Notes: generated by a model from the letters alone, not told the origin. A stretch of 64,000 bases of DNA from Chrysomallon squamiferum (GCA_012295275.1 CM022670.1:9279006-9343005), one strand, 5' to 3'; positions 10,234 through 37,105 are shown, counted from the stretch's first letter. Numbers and translations are program-made.

Positions 10234-13200
10234 CTGAAAAGTGTGTGGGAAAAATGAAAATGACAATAAGTTAAAAAAAAAACCTAATATTATATATGTA
10301 TATTCAGATGTGTTAGTATACAAAAAAAAAAAGACATCACACAACATTTTCTAACACATGCCTTTTTTTTTTTTTTTTTTTCAGATGAGAAGCCTGGCAA
10401 GCCAGTTTTACCTGCACAGAAATGAAACTTTGAATTGCTGATCCTAGAACAATTTTTGTTATTTAGTAACCCAACATTTGTAACACTATATAATCCTGAA
10501 TCACACTTGAATCATTAAAGTATTTTAGAAACACACACAATGAGTAATCAAATGTGACAAAAAAATAAATTTACAACTTTTAGGTACATGTTACATTTAC
10601 TGTGCTTATGCAGCATAAATATCACAGTGTTTACACAGTCAACTGCCTCTTATTCTGCTATCTCATACTTAGAGAGATGCAGTCCTTTAGAAACAACTAA
10701 AACCAGCTGAAATGTTCTCTTGCATAAAGATGCAACCATCCTCTAAACATGAAATGTAACATTTAAATGAATCTTGCACCTGCTTTGCACATGACAGGTA
10801 ATAACAGATCTGGCTGGTTTAAACCAGACAATGATATCCACAAACTGATGCATGCATCTGTGAGCAGGAAAACCCAGTCACGGTTTGTATTATAGCTGAG
10901 AAAGTTAAAAACAGCTACGACCCATCAAGGACATCAAATGTGACATGTCACATGTAATCTGATCTCCAAACAAACAGATTCCACTTTGCTGAAATATCAA
11001 AACATTCACTTAGAAATAAAGGCAAATATTCCCTGCAGCAATTTTGTTTTGACAAACTGGTGAAAATGAAAGGAATTAAAAATACCTCAGATAAATTGTT
11101 CCAACAACCTTAAAGTTTGACATTTGCCAGTCACAACAAATACTTAGAAAAACCTCAGTACTCCAGAAAAAAAGAAAAAAAAATGCACCAGAAATTATGC
11201 TTGCAGCTGTATGTCACTTTAATTTATATGCCTTATCACATCTGAACACAGACACAAACTCCAAATGAAATATGTAGTATGTAAAAGAAGACTATAAAAA
11301 AAATATAATAAAGAAAAACATTACAGCTAATCAAAAGATATTAGTCTTAAAATTTAGATATGTCAGTGACCCACAGAGACATAAAATTTTAAAATTTGTA
11401 ATAACAAGAATTCAAAAATAAACTGATTTGATGTTACTTATGGTGCACTACTACCAGTTACATATTTAGTGTCATGTATCTAACAACAAATATGTAACTG
11501 TAATTTAACCATTACTAAAAAAAAACATTACTATACTACGCATTAATTATCATTGTTCATTGTACTTGTTTATATTTAGCACTGACTGTGAAATTTTATC
11601 TCTCTAAGGCCTCACCAAAACTACTAATATTTTTTTATCTGTCAGATTTATAGTAATCAATCTCATTTGAGTAAACAAAATGTTTGATTTCTCAAAAACA
11701 TGTTTTACACACTCTCAACTCCAAAGAAATAACCTTAAATTGTAGATAAACAACAAGACTATCAGGTGACTTTATAACTGGCAGTTGGTTTTTCCTTTTT
11801 TTCAATTATTTTTCTTTTTGTTGTTTTTTTCTATAGGGGTGGTGTGTTAGTTTAGCAACAGATAATAGTATCTCAAAGGTTGGTTAAATTTAGAAAAATG
11901 AACAAGTAACTGATAGATAAGAAACATGTTATAATGTAACAAAACGATGAACAGTTGTATTACTATCTAGAGTAGGATAACAATAAAAAGAAAAAAATAT
12001 ATTACATTTTTTGTAAGGACAGTCAGAAATAATATTACCTTTGTCAGTTCAACACCTAATATACATGAGCTGTATAACAAAGACAATAACTGGACTTTGC
12101 CATAATTTTTTTTTTAGGGGTGTGAGGGTAACAATAAATGAAACAAGATAACAACCTGTTATTTAATGTAAACTGCATAGAAAAAAATCTGTTTTTAAAT
12201 TACTACAAAATTTAGGGGTTCTTTTTTACATAATATAAAATAATTTTTAAGGTTATATTTTAAAATGTTAAGGATTTACGTAAAATAAATGTAAAATGAC
12301 AATATGACATATTTGTGTTTTCAGGCTATTTCATTAGAAGAAAAAACTCAGAGCAAAGACATAGATATATAAATAAATGACCTGAAATGATTCACTTGAG
12401 CTAGGGTCAGAAACTAACAGCATAAATCTACATGTTCATTAAACTGTCTACACTAAACTGTGTACATTAAACAGACTGTAAAATTATTTTAATTAAATAT
12501 CTTAAGTGTACACAATTTTTACTAAATGTCGTTCCTTTAGGGAACATTTCTTTCAAACTATTTTCTTTCTGCTTTTAAAAACAATAATAACATAATTATG
12601 TATAATTATTTAATTCAGACTTCATTTGAAACCAAAAAAATGTATTTACAAATTCACAATTGCAGACAAATGGGTTAATTTAAAAACTATAAATCATAAT
12701 TCTGAATGCTGTATGCACTTATCAAGCTTCCTTCCTGTCAGTGCCCCATGATAACTAGGGTATCGAAAGCCACAGTGTGTAAATTCCTATCTATACAGAA
12801 ATATGCATATAAATGATCACTTGCTGGTTATCATTAAAACTTAAGTTGATATGTTACATAAATCTATCCATTCTGGTTGTCTGTGATTAGAAAATCAGAT
12901 AACTGCTATATGATATTATAAATTATAATTATTACTTATATTAAAATACTTTGTGGTGTTGTCTATCAAAAATGTTTCATTCAAAATGGCTGCTTTTAGT
13001 TTATATTAATTTCATTTTATTGTGAAGAATTTAACTGAAAACAGAGCCAAATAATATGGTAAAAATCTACAATCTAGTACAAAAATCTTTTTAAAAACTT
13101 AATGAAGTTGTGCTGCTCACACATTTATTTTAATATTAAATTACTGCAAAATTTTTGTATTACCAAACTTAAAATCATTCATGTGTAAATTATAAAATTA

Positions 13201-14455
13201 TCAAAAATTAATTATACAAACAGATAACAGGTTTTGTATGAATAGTACTTTTTAGTAATTATATATATAAAAACATATACATTTATAAACATATATATAT
13301 ATATATATTATATCTACACACACACATACATAGTGATTTTTCAGTTCTTCAAGTAAGAAAGAAAGAAGGGGAGAGTGAAAGAGAGACAGACACAGAAAAA
13401 CAGACCCTTAGACCAGTGGCTCTCAACCATATTTTTTTTTTTTTTTTTTTTTTTCTTCTTCCAGAAAAATCCTTTTCAAATAATTTTGAAGGTTGGTATC
13501 ACTTAAACAGAAATTTATACTGGCTCATAAATTATGTAATGAAATTAGAGAATTTATACTTTTATATTATGTTGTTGTTTATTTATATTTTTTTTCAATT
13601 TATTTATTGGTTGTTGTTTTCTTCACAGCAACACAACGGGGAATTATCACCCAAATTTAGAGTCACTGCTTAAACAATAACATTTAAATGTTAAATTATA
13701 CTGCAATATTAACTTAAACTAACATTCAGATTATTATTTTTTTAAACTGGCAAGTGTTCAGGACAAAAGGTCAAAGAATTAACCCTCTTTAGTATGAATA
13801 ATAAACTGACTCTTTTATCAGTAATCATGGATAAAATAGAATTTATTTACATTTAATGCATCTGAGAATCAAATAAAAAAATATTCATCAATGTTTTAGA
13901 TAAATAAATGTTTTGTCATTTTTTGTACATAAAAAATCTTTAATATTTTAGTTATATAATCAATAAAATAATTTAACAAAAAAAGATTAGACAAAAAAGT
14001 AACAAATGGAAAAACGATAACATCAATACTGTCTAGAGTGGAACTGAAGAGATGACTGCAGAGTGAAAATGTATGTGGCTTGTGACATTTTAAAACCTAA
14101 AATCGAAGTATCTGATTTCAATCTATAAACAATATACGTATTTTACATTTTTTTTAAGAGATGTTTACTTACTGAAGTTACTTAGTAATGACTGTAGCGT
14201 GGCCGTATAGTATAACTGATAATATCATATATTTATATTACTATATGAGTATATCAGTTAAAAAATATAAATATAGTTATAATATTAAATGCGAGTAGCA
14301 CCAAAAAAAAAGAATAAAAAGACAACTGAATATTTAATCTATGAAAAAATAAATCATGATGAATAAAGGTTACTGAAAGAATAACAAATTCTTAATATAT
14401 TCAATCAATTTTCCGTTCTTAAAAATAATAAATAAATATCGTCAATAACCAATAC
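10234..14455 (-). other. KIDINS220 5' intron; no coding sequence seen
   Basis: This 4.2-kb stretch lies between the inferred non-coding first exon and the first coding exon. It is AT-rich with short poly-A/T runs and an AT-dinucleotide cluster near 13259-13310. The only structured element I see is the hAT-like candidate at 13414-13668. Confidence 0.5.
13414..13668. mobile_element. Possible non-autonomous hAT-like element (about 255 bp)
   Basis: The left end reads CAGTGGCTCTCAACC, a pattern typical of hAT terminal repeats. The right end is the complement of CAGTGACTCTAAATT, giving imperfect terminal inverted repeats of about 15 bp. Flanking sequence is cttagac on the left and cttaaac on the right, a near-match that could be a decayed 8-bp target duplication. 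There is no transposase frame inside. Short matches make this tentative. Confidence 0.4.
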
Positions 14456-14700
14456 CTGTTAATACGCGTTTGCGTTCTTACTCTTTATGACATTTCCTTA
14501 GATGACTTCATAAACGGCAATCCCAAGTTGATACGCTGCATTTCTGTTTTGCCTCGAATGCTTGATAATTTGGTGTTATGCATTGTTTTCGTACCTTAAC
14601 TGATCATGCCCTAGAATATACTACTCCCATAAAACTCGTTTTTTAGTCATTCATTCAGTCATATCCATCTCTATATTTCTCCAGGCACAACTTAACTATA
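14456..14700 (-). promoter_or_regulatory. KIDINS220: Probable KIDINS220 non-coding first exon and promoter area
   Basis: On the minus strand a donor AACAG|GTATTG ends an exon at 14456, and the first coding exon has an upstream acceptor, so a leader exon is required. The sequence just upstream is richer in CG dinucleotides (aatacgcgtttgcg, ggcaatccc) than its surroundings. The outer boundary and the transcription start are guesses. Confidence 0.35.
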
Positions 14701-15198
14701 ATATTAATAATTTTATTATTTATTTGAAATCGTACGTTGAAACAGTTAAACTGTTTTTGTTGTTATTTAGTTTTCTATAATTATATTTTATAATCTCTTC
14801 TTTCAAAGTACAAACAAGTCATTCATAACTGAGTAATAATAATTATTATACTTATTTTACAAAGTCACGCCAGTTTATTTTGTATAATTATTGTAGAGAC
14901 GTAATCTAAGTTTCCTTTGTAAAATAATACATCCGCCGGTGTAAAACTTGTAACGGAATCTTTCTTAATGTGATCCATTTTATAACCATATTTGTTTGGT
15001 TGTTATTGTTCTGAAGATAAGAAATTCACTTTAAAAATATAAAAAATTCTTATAATTGTTTAAATGAATATTATTTTTAGGTTTTTTAAAATTTATTTGA
15101 TAATTTTCTATTCATATTCATTACGTGATCGGAACGTATTTTCTGCATGTGTTATTTACGCGGGTTAACATAGAATGTCTCGAACGTAGTTTGTTAGA
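14701..15198. promoter_or_regulatory. Shared intergenic (possibly bidirectional) promoter between KIDINS220 and POLR1D-like
   Basis: About 0.5 kb separates the inferred KIDINS220 leader from the POLR1D-like ATG on the opposite strand. It contains CG-bearing patches (catccgccggtg near 14930, acgtgatcggaacg near 15123). There is no clear TATA box placement on either strand. Shared use is inferred from the head-to-head spacing alone. Confidence 0.35.
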
Positions 15199-15293
15199 AT
15201 GACAACAAAAAGCAGAAATTCTCTTTTAGCAAAGAGTACTGAAGATGATGCACAGAATGATGGTTCAAAAAAGGAAGAAGACGAGCTGGAAAA
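15199..15293 (+). CDS. POLR1D: POLR1D-like exon 1
   Basis: Starts at the ATG (MTTKSRNSLLAKSTEDD) and ends after GAA AA before GT. The donor GTCTGT is weak but is the only one that gives the phase needed to join ELEK to LAMNEIL. Confidence 0.7.
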
Positions 15294-16852
15294 GTCTGTA
15301 GCAAAATTATGTGTTATGCAAATATAAATTCATATGATTTTAGTTATGTTATACCTTCCATATATCTATTTCCGTAGTAGCGTTATTGTCGATATGTCTC
15401 GTTCTCAAATCATAATATAATTTTAAATAAAATAATAAAAAATACATTTGTGTTAAATACTTGTTCTATTATCATAAATAATATTAATAAATAAAATGTA
15501 ATAGTAATTGGATCCATTTATTAGCCATCGTCTGCATTAAATGAATGGCAGTAGTCATTCATTTTTAAAATTGCTTTAAAATTTACTTTGAATTTTGAAT
15601 TATTTTATTTTATTTTAATTTTTATTTTTTTCCATTTAGATTAGCAATGAATGAAATTTTAATAGAAACAAAACGACGAGCAGAAACTGCTAAGGAATTT
15701 GGAGCTTTGGGATGGTTAGTTTCGTTTATAATAATAATAATATATTTCAAGTGCAGATTGGTAAATCAACTACATAAATATATATATAATATAAGCAATG
15801 ATTCATTTGATAGCACCGATGCAATACAGTTTACAGCATTTGCAAATATATGTGATTGAAAAATGACAATAATTGTAATGGTTAAAAATACATTAGTTTT
15901 CATAAAGAAATTTCATCCAGTAAACACACATTAATATTATAACTGCCATGAATTCAAAAATAAATAATTACACCATAATTTATTTAATATTTTTAATTAT
16001 TACTTTTCTTTTTCTTTTTTTTCTTTTTTCTTTGCTTTAGATCTGTCTTAATTGTGGTTGTTGCTTCACTTAAAACATTATTTGCATTATATTTTCAGGC
16101 AGAAGTGTCCACTACAGCCAGTAAACAAGCAGTTTTTAAAGAACACATTAGTGAGTACATTACGAAGTGTACCAGATATCAAAAAGGAAAGGAAAATCAA
16201 AGAACAAAAGACATGGAGACAGTCAGGATATAAACAGAACTTTCCACAACAACGAACAGACAGTAGGACGGACAGTTTGCAGTCGAGGGACAGACATTTT
16301 AGTGGCACCGAGAAAAATTCATCTACAGACAAAAACTCAGATCAAAGATTTAGATCAAGGAATCTTTCTAACAGCAAGGATGATCAGTCTCATCATACTG
16401 ATAAGCATTCTTATGAAAAAAGAACATCCAGTGGACGTTCCACAAAAAATTCTTCTTCATCACATGTTAGAAAGAAAGAAATGATATCAGAGACCAATCT
16501 GACACAGACTAAAATGAAGCCAACTAATTCTTTAGATGAAGGTTCTAACAAAGATATGAATGAAACAGCATCTGTCACTGATCAGAAAAATGCTAAAGCT
16601 GAGGGACAGACATCACAGTATCAAAAGAATCATGTGGTGAATAAAGATTCTGAAGGCAATGCACAATCAACTATATCTGAAAGCACTGTATCAGAACAGT
16701 GTGAAAAATCAATGAAAAGAAAACAATCTAAAAACCACTGTGAAACAGATGTGCAGGCAAAGAAAAGAAAAAAACACAAAAAAGACACAGAAAAGAAACA
16801 CAGAAGTAAAAGAAAGTCCAAAAAGCACAAGAAAAACACTACACAATTGTAA
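15199..16852 (+). CDS. POLR1D: POLR1D isoform-2-like protein (3 exons, 307 aa)
   Basis: Three exons join in frame: 15199-15293 (phase 2 exit, donor GTCTGT), 15640-15714 (donor GTTAGT) and 16099-16852 (acceptor tattttcag, stop TAA). The product has an acidic N-terminus. A conserved core at about residues 33-75 includes RRAETAKEFGALGW, then QKCPLQPVNKQFLKNTL. This matches the pattern RAETMGPMGW-KCPL-NK-FL-NT that I recall from the alternative isoform 2 of human POLR1D, a protein distinct from the RPAC2 polymerase subunit encoded by the same human locus. Residues about 85-285 are a low-complexity Ser/Lys/Thr tail, and the C-terminus is a run of Lys/Arg/His (KKRKKHKKDTEKKHRSK) that looks like a nuclear or nucleolar localisation signal. 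No RPAC2 domain is seen nearby, so here it appears to be a stand-alone gene. Its molecular function is not established. Confidence 0.8.
15640..15714 (+). CDS. POLR1D: POLR1D-like exon 2
   Basis: A 75-bp exon, phase 2 to phase 2, with acceptor tttccatttag. It encodes LAMNEILIETKRRAETAKE and the split Trp57 at the 3' junction. Confidence 0.85.
16099..16852 (+). CDS. POLR1D: POLR1D-like exon 3 (terminal)
   Basis: A 754-bp exon that completes Trp57 and encodes QKCPLQPVNKQF, the low-complexity tail and the basic C-terminus. The open frame extends upstream of 16099, but those codons are intronic. Confidence 0.88.
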
Positions 16853-17325
16853 CTTGTAATACTTTATATAAAGAATTTCTTCAAGTTCTCTGTTGAGAAA
16901 CAAAACTAAGCTTTCAGATTTCTTCTTATGGTACTTTTCTTAGTGACTGTTAAGTGAACTGTTTGATACAAGGAGATCAGAAATGATGAGTGTAATGTTA
17001 GGCTTGATTTCATTAACTAACATGCACTGAGCAGAAATTGTTCTTTTCAGTAATAAGTTAGAGTGATTTGATATCCAACAAAGTATTTAGAGTAATCAAA
17101 AGTCAGATGCATTGAACTAAATCCATGATTTTTATTTTATTTTAAATTTAATATTATAATTTTTTTTTTATATAAATACCCTTAATGATGGCAACATCCA
17201 TGTTAATAGATAATAAACCACCATATTTTGTAAATATTTTATATTATTTTAAATGACATAAAAGATACATATTTTTAATTTAGTTTTCACATGCAATAAT
17301 AACGTCTTTGTCAGACTTGTATGTG

Positions 17326-17331
17326 AATAAA
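17326..17331 (+). promoter_or_regulatory. Candidate poly(A) signal for POLR1D-like gene
   Basis: AATAAA followed within about 40 bases by a GT-rich stretch (ttgttattgtc, ttggttgttg). An alternative AATAAA lies at 17212. Confidence 0.4.
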
Positions 17332-19005
17332 ATTTGTTTAAAAAATGTTGTTATTGTCACTTGGTTGTTGTATCTTTATATGCTGTAAATTTAAACAGAA
17401 TTTATTTATTTTATTTATTTATTTTTTTATTACCTCATCTACAACATCTATTTGCTCAGCCATATGTTCTTACATATATGAAATAATAAATATATATATG
17501 AAACTGTTTACTATGTAAATTTTAAGACAAAATGTTTTTAAGCATTCATTCTTTCTTCAAGAATCCTTTTTGCCTCTTAAGCAGTATGTCATGCCTTAAT
17601 ATCTCCTCCATTTTGATTCCTTACTTCTGTAATTGTAATGAAACAACAACAAATATATTAACAGTAACAGGTGATCTAACAGATAGGTGAACAGATCAGT
17701 ATTAATCATTTAAATAAATTCAAATTTCTTTTCAGTTAATTGCCCTTTTCAGCATATTTTCTGCCAAAAAGTTTAGTGTACAGACCACTGATCTCTTTCT
17801 GGAAACGTATCTTGATGTCAGTGTGTAAGATTTTTTGATTACAATGTCAGAAGGACTGATTTGCCCATATTATACACACAAAAGGACAAGTTATTTATTT
17901 CGTCCAGTGTTTTTCCTGAATTGTGGGAGGGCAGTCGTCACCCCACCCCTGTCTTGTAGAGACACTCGTCTGTATGAGTAATAGGAAATGCTAGATTATT
18001 GGATCCAAAAACTGTGTCGACGAATTATCAGTTTAACCAGAACTGAATTCGATTAGAATCTTCAATGGGCAGTAAGATAAATTTGTTTAGGCAGAAATTT
18101 CTATAATCATTAACTTTACATATTAATTTTGTTAACATGTATTCATTTGAAATATGAATACTAATACATTTATATATATCTACAGCTAACTTTATAATGA
18201 CAGTGTTTCAGATTACGGCGCATTTCGCAGGGCAAGGAAAAAGAAACACTTTGCCATCTGTTTAACGTCCAAAGTGATTGTATCTGTCGGTGAAAGAGTA
18301 ACTATAGATTTTCAATACTGAGTAATCCGACTTGCTAGGTCTTTTTTATGTTCGTTTCTGAAGGGGATATCTGGTGAGAAAACTGTTACAAATGATTTGA
18401 CTATACAAATATCTGTAATGATACGTCTTGATGCTTATAGATTTTCTTTGCAGTTTTATTAATCGTATAACCAAACTCCTGTATGCTTTAATATGTTTGA
18501 TTCTTCATTCTATTTTTTATATCAAAAGGAATAGAATACATTTTTGTTAATTTTTAAATTTGTTTTTTATTTTTTATTTTTTATTTTTTATTTTTTAATG
18601 GTATGTCTGAAAAAGGAACGGGGAGGAAATGACTATAATAATAATAATAGAGAAAAAAAAGTTCTACGTTCAGTTCTAATGATGTATCCTTTTTATAAGC
18701 CTGAATTGATTATCTTTTATTCCGTAATACGTCTGTAATTCCTTTTCATTATAATAATACATTGTATTGGGTGATATAAGCATGATCATATCAAGCTAGC
18801 TAAAATTTTATTCTTCGGAGGAATACAATTATTAATGACATATTTAACTGTCTCTGTATACAAGCCTATCTTATAAGTGTGTGGTTTTTTTTTTTTTTTT
18901 TTTTTTTTTTCTTTCTTTTTTATTTATTTAATTGTTGTTGGTTTTTTTTTTAAAATATTAAATATATTTTTGATAAGGATATGTGCAGACTTAAATATTT
19001 AAATA

Positions 19006-19021
19006 TACATACATACATACA

Positions 19022-19057
<36 letters not shown>

Positions 19058-19062
19058 TATAT

Positions 19063-19125
<63 letters not shown>

Positions 19126-19138
19126 TATATGTATGTAT
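19006..19138. repeat. Compound microsatellite (ATAC)n-(AT)n-(TTTA)n-(TATG)n
   Basis: ATAC units run to about 19050, followed by AT, TTTA and then TATG units. ATAC on the left and GTAT/TATG on the right are complementary, so the whole can fold back on itself. Confidence 0.92.
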
Positions 19139-20440
19139 TATATTCGATTTAAGATAACTATGATATTATCCAGATGTTAGTTTTGTTCATTAAAATGATA
19201 GAAGCCTTATATTACTCCGATATCCAAAATACACAAAAAACAACAACATCCAAAACCCAAAACGATATCTGAATGATTAGTGCGACATCTCATCACTTTT
19301 TTTTTTATTAGTGTCAGTTGTTATGTGTCATTAATTTGTTTCTCATAATTACCAAAACTGCGTGGGCTACTCCTATTTATTAAACACGGGAGCATTTGTC
19401 ACGTACTTTGATAAAGCAATCCTAGACTCCTGGTTACAACAGAAGGCTGCGCTAAATAGAATGGGAATGAAAAAAAGAGATATATATATATAAGAATAAT
19501 GTTTTATGATTGTATTTGCGCCAAGAAGGACAAAATGAAAACAGAATCTGTATAAAAATAATGTTTATATGCTTTTACAATTGGAGACTTATTTACTTAG
19601 ATGAATTTTTAATAATTTGTTTAAAAAACGAAACAAAAGATCATGTTAATATTTACAAATAACTGCTGGAGCAAACACAACTCACCCGAGGGATGACCAC
19701 ATGTAAACAATATAAATTTCATTCACGTTAATTTATATTCTTTGTTTTCGCAACGGGGAACAAAACATTTCATTAGTACAAAAGCAATCAGCAAATTTTG
19801 TGTTTGGTTATGTTATTCAAACATCAGAAGTCGATATTAATAAAAGATGGTAATTGTAGCATAATTATTTGCACGAATGTGGCTAGGGAATGCCCATTTT
19901 GCATGAAGTATTAATTTGATTGTCAACAGAGGTTCAGACTGGGAATCGTGGGTATGCAGAAACAAAATTATTTAACCGAGTGTAATTGATTTATTATTGC
20001 ATTCGGCAAGTTCACATCGTATAATGAAATTTTTCTACCGTAATATTTAGTATAATAAAAAGTATTAAAGATAAGAATAGAATAATAATAAAGAAAGAAA
20101 AAGAAACAGAAACTTATGGATTGTGAATTATACGTTTCGATCTTTATTTTTAACTATACGCCTTTGTAAGCTAGTTAATGTTTCTTCAGACCTCGTTTCA
20201 GATTAAGGTATATTTTTAAATATCACAGCTATCTTCGGCTTTTTATCACAAAGACATTTGCAAATGCCGTAAGCCGTGTTGCACATTGCGTTCGTGTGAA
20301 TCATAGCTAATGTTCTATTTTACTACTGTTTTTTATTTAATAGATTAATCAAACTGCAGTCGAAATATGATTTTATTTAAATACCGTATGCACATTTTCT
20401 CATTATGGTGTCCTCGTATCTGGTTTATTTTAAAATTTCA

Positions 20441-20441
<1 letters not shown>

Positions 20442-20490
<49 letters not shown>
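20442..20490. repeat. (AAT)n microsatellite
   Basis: About 16 perfect AAT units. Confidence 0.95.
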
Positions 20491-20492
<2 letters not shown>

Positions 20493-20927
20493 AAAATGGT
20501 TTGATAACATGATAGCTCAGTAATCCTAATACTGTTTGTGAGAAGGTGTTTAAAACATAATTTCTTTCAGCTAAAAAAAAAAAAAAAAGGAAAAAATACT
20601 GGAATGGTACAATTAAACTAAACAAACTTCTATGTATTAATCCGTATTGTAATTAATACTAGTATTAAAAGAATTAACTGATTCTTTGTTATCAAATGAA
20701 TAAATGTAATGAATAATAATAATAATAATAATAATGATAATAAAAACTTGTAGAGAATTATATTTTTCGCAACAATCTATTTTAAAATTGATATGTGTAT
20801 GCAATTCAAACTGAATAATAATAATAAGAAAAAAGCCTTTAATTTTTAAAACTTTTATTATCAAATCACTAATATAATATATACAGGATTGTAAAGATTA
20901 TTTTTCTGTAATACAAAACGCTGACAG

Positions 20928-20959
<32 letters not shown>

Positions 20960-21481
20960 CTGTTTTTCTAAAACTTTAAACATAGTTACTGCCATTTCAA
21001 GTTAATACAAGATATAAAAAAAATAACACAGATCAAATTAATTACATTAGAGTGACAATTAAAAATACTGCATGTGTATTTCAAATATCTTTCTGTTTAA
21101 AGCATTTTTTTTTCTGTTAACGCTGACTACAAAACGCCGAAAGCAAACTGATTACGTTAAAGAATTATCAGGTTGGTCTATTAGTGCACGTATTTTATTA
21201 TAAAGCATACATAATAAGATGTAATACACATACATATTCAAATACGTAATAAACTAACACGAAGCAACAAAAAAATTAAAAAAATAAAACATAATTTTAA
21301 AATCATCATTCGATTAAACTAAACTAAAAATTTTTTTTTTTTTTTTTTTTTTTTAATCCTCTTTTAAGTAATAACATAACATTTCATTCTGCTCATATGG
21401 ATTGATATTTTAAAATCATTTTAAAAATAAACATATTTACAAACATTTATTTCTGTTTCAGTTTTCCGTACACATCACTAT

Positions 21482-21512
<31 letters not shown>

Positions 21513-23029
21513 TTCTGACAGGTCGTTAACTGCTATGTCATAAAAAGTTATTTTTTATTTTATTATATGTGCCAATGAATAAATGAAATGATTTCTAAAT
21601 TATAAAATAATATTTATTCTTTATTTAAGTAACATTTTTTCTGACATTTATATATTAAAATAACACCTGTTACAAAAAATCAGATAAATATGTTAACATA
21701 TTTTCCGAGATCTTGATTACTAACAGTAAGCGGATCTAGAGGAGAGTACACCAAGCATAGACACGCCCCCATTTTCAACGATAAATCCATGAACACCTGT
21801 TTCCTATATGTTATTAGACAAAATATTTTAGATTTTGTGACATGTCAACAAATTTCTGTTTTAAAAATAAAATTTATTTTATATTTTATTTATATTTATA
21901 TTTATATATCTATCTATATATGAAGGAAATAAAGAGAACCGAAATAAAGAATTAATCAGACAAAAAGCGCAAAACAAAAACAAAAAATTCATCAGCAGTT
22001 TCTGACAATAATAAATACATTTAATAAAGTTAAAAAGCTCAAATTTAAACTTTATAACGAAACAATTTATACAAAGTTTAATGTGATGCAGAAATGACAA
22101 GACTCCCATGAAAAACGTGCTTCTCCCACCATTTCAAAAAGAGCGTTATGTTTAACAACATTAAAAAAAAAAAAAAAGTAACACCTAAGCCAGAATCCTC
22201 ATTCATAGTCATGACTTTCAATCAGTAATGTTTAAAAAAAAATTCTTTGTTTATATTTATTTCTTTCTTATATATATATAACAAATGACTAAAAAAAAAA
22301 AAAACCCTTCTAATTACAGACCTTAAGAAAGTATTGCAATCTTCATAAACCATATATTAAATTCGGAATAATCCTAATGGACTTTAAAATAACACTCTAT
22401 ATATATGCAGAAGCTTATTTTCCAGTATTTTACACTGAGAAATTTTATTTATTTATTTTTTGTTTTCTGAGAAATTTCCGTAACCAGTTTACATGTAAAG
22501 TAGCCCTATCAAAATAACTTTCTGTCAAAGAAATAAATATTCAGCAGTTTCATATATTTATTACAAAATGAATTCTAATATTTCTCATAATTCTCACTTG
22601 GTTTTTCCTATATCCCAAAAGCACTACACAATGCCGAAATACAGCACTTTTCTTTCTTCCAGGTCCCTGTACCTTTTTGTTTCCTCTTTCGTTCAGAAAT
22701 TTACCTTTGGCTTCTGTTATCATTCATTTTCACAGCAACAATAATGACACTAATTACATAAGCACATTTTTCATTATTCCATTACATGTGTATAAAAAAA
22801 AAAAGGGACACCGTTTTATCTCTTTTGAATTAGTGGGAGTTAATCGTTTATGTACAGATGGCCACGGTATATTTACATCCTTGATGACTCTAATTTGCAT
22901 TATTTAAATGAGGCGCCATTCATCGTGATCGGCCATCTTCGGCTTAAAATAATACAGCTCGGCTAGATACAAGATGAATATGTTGGTAGTAATGAATTCT
23001 TTGGAATATGTACAGGACAATCTCATCCT

Positions 23030-36442
<13,413 letters not shown>

Positions 36443-36764
36443 TACCAATGGACCTTTTTCCTGCCGTCTGCTTCACACTTGTAAATAAATGCATAAAAAC
36501 CAACGCATAGAACTTAGCTTATGAGACATCGGCCTTTAGTAATTTCCTTTTGGTGACGTCATTAAACATGTTCCGGTGGCTACAGCGGGGTTCCTGTCCA
36601 GCAGTGTAAGATATCATTCGGGTGCATATCAGCACTGGTGGGCGAGCAGTGCAGTCGTATACCGTTTATAAATACATTAGTCATTCTTTTCCTCTTTCTT
36701 TGTGATTATAATATATATATTTTTTTTTTTCCCTGTAGTATCTATTTTTGTTTTACCGCTAATG

Positions 36765-37105
36765 AAACAACAACAACAACAATAATAATAACAAATTTTT
36801 AAAACATTTAAATATCCTTGAAATCAAAAACCAACAACTATCAATGAATTTTCCCAGCTACATAGATAGGTGTTTGAAAACAACAACAACAATAATAATA
36901 ATAACAAATTTTTAAAAAATTAAAATATCCTTAAAATCAAAACCAACAACTATCAATGAATTTTTCCCAGCTACATAGATAGGTGTTTTGAAAACAACAA
37001 CAACAACAATAATAATAATAACAAATTGAATTTTTTTTTAAATATCCTTGAAATCCAAAACCAATAGTCAGTGAATTTTCCCAGCTATATAGATAGGTGT
37101 TTGAA
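36765..37105. repeat. Tandem triplication, unit about 113-114 bp
   Basis: Each unit runs from (CAA)n(AAT)n through aatatcctt-aaatc, caacaactatcaatgaatt and cccagctacatagataggtg to tttgaaa. The anchor cta(c/t)atagatagg recurs with spacings of 113 and 114. The copies differ by a few substitutions and microsatellite length. Confidence 0.92.

Larger units (their letters stand above)
16853..23029. other. Intergenic stretch without a recognised gene
   Basis: The two flanking genes converge here: 3' of the POLR1D-like gene and 3' of the membrane-protein gene. The content is AT-rich with poly-T runs (18888-18911, 20931-20959, 21330-21353), the compound microsatellite at 19006-19138, AAT arrays at 20442 and 20717, and a TTTA array at 21479-21512. 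The part nearest 23029 should include the 3' UTR of the minus-strand gene. Confidence 0.6.
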
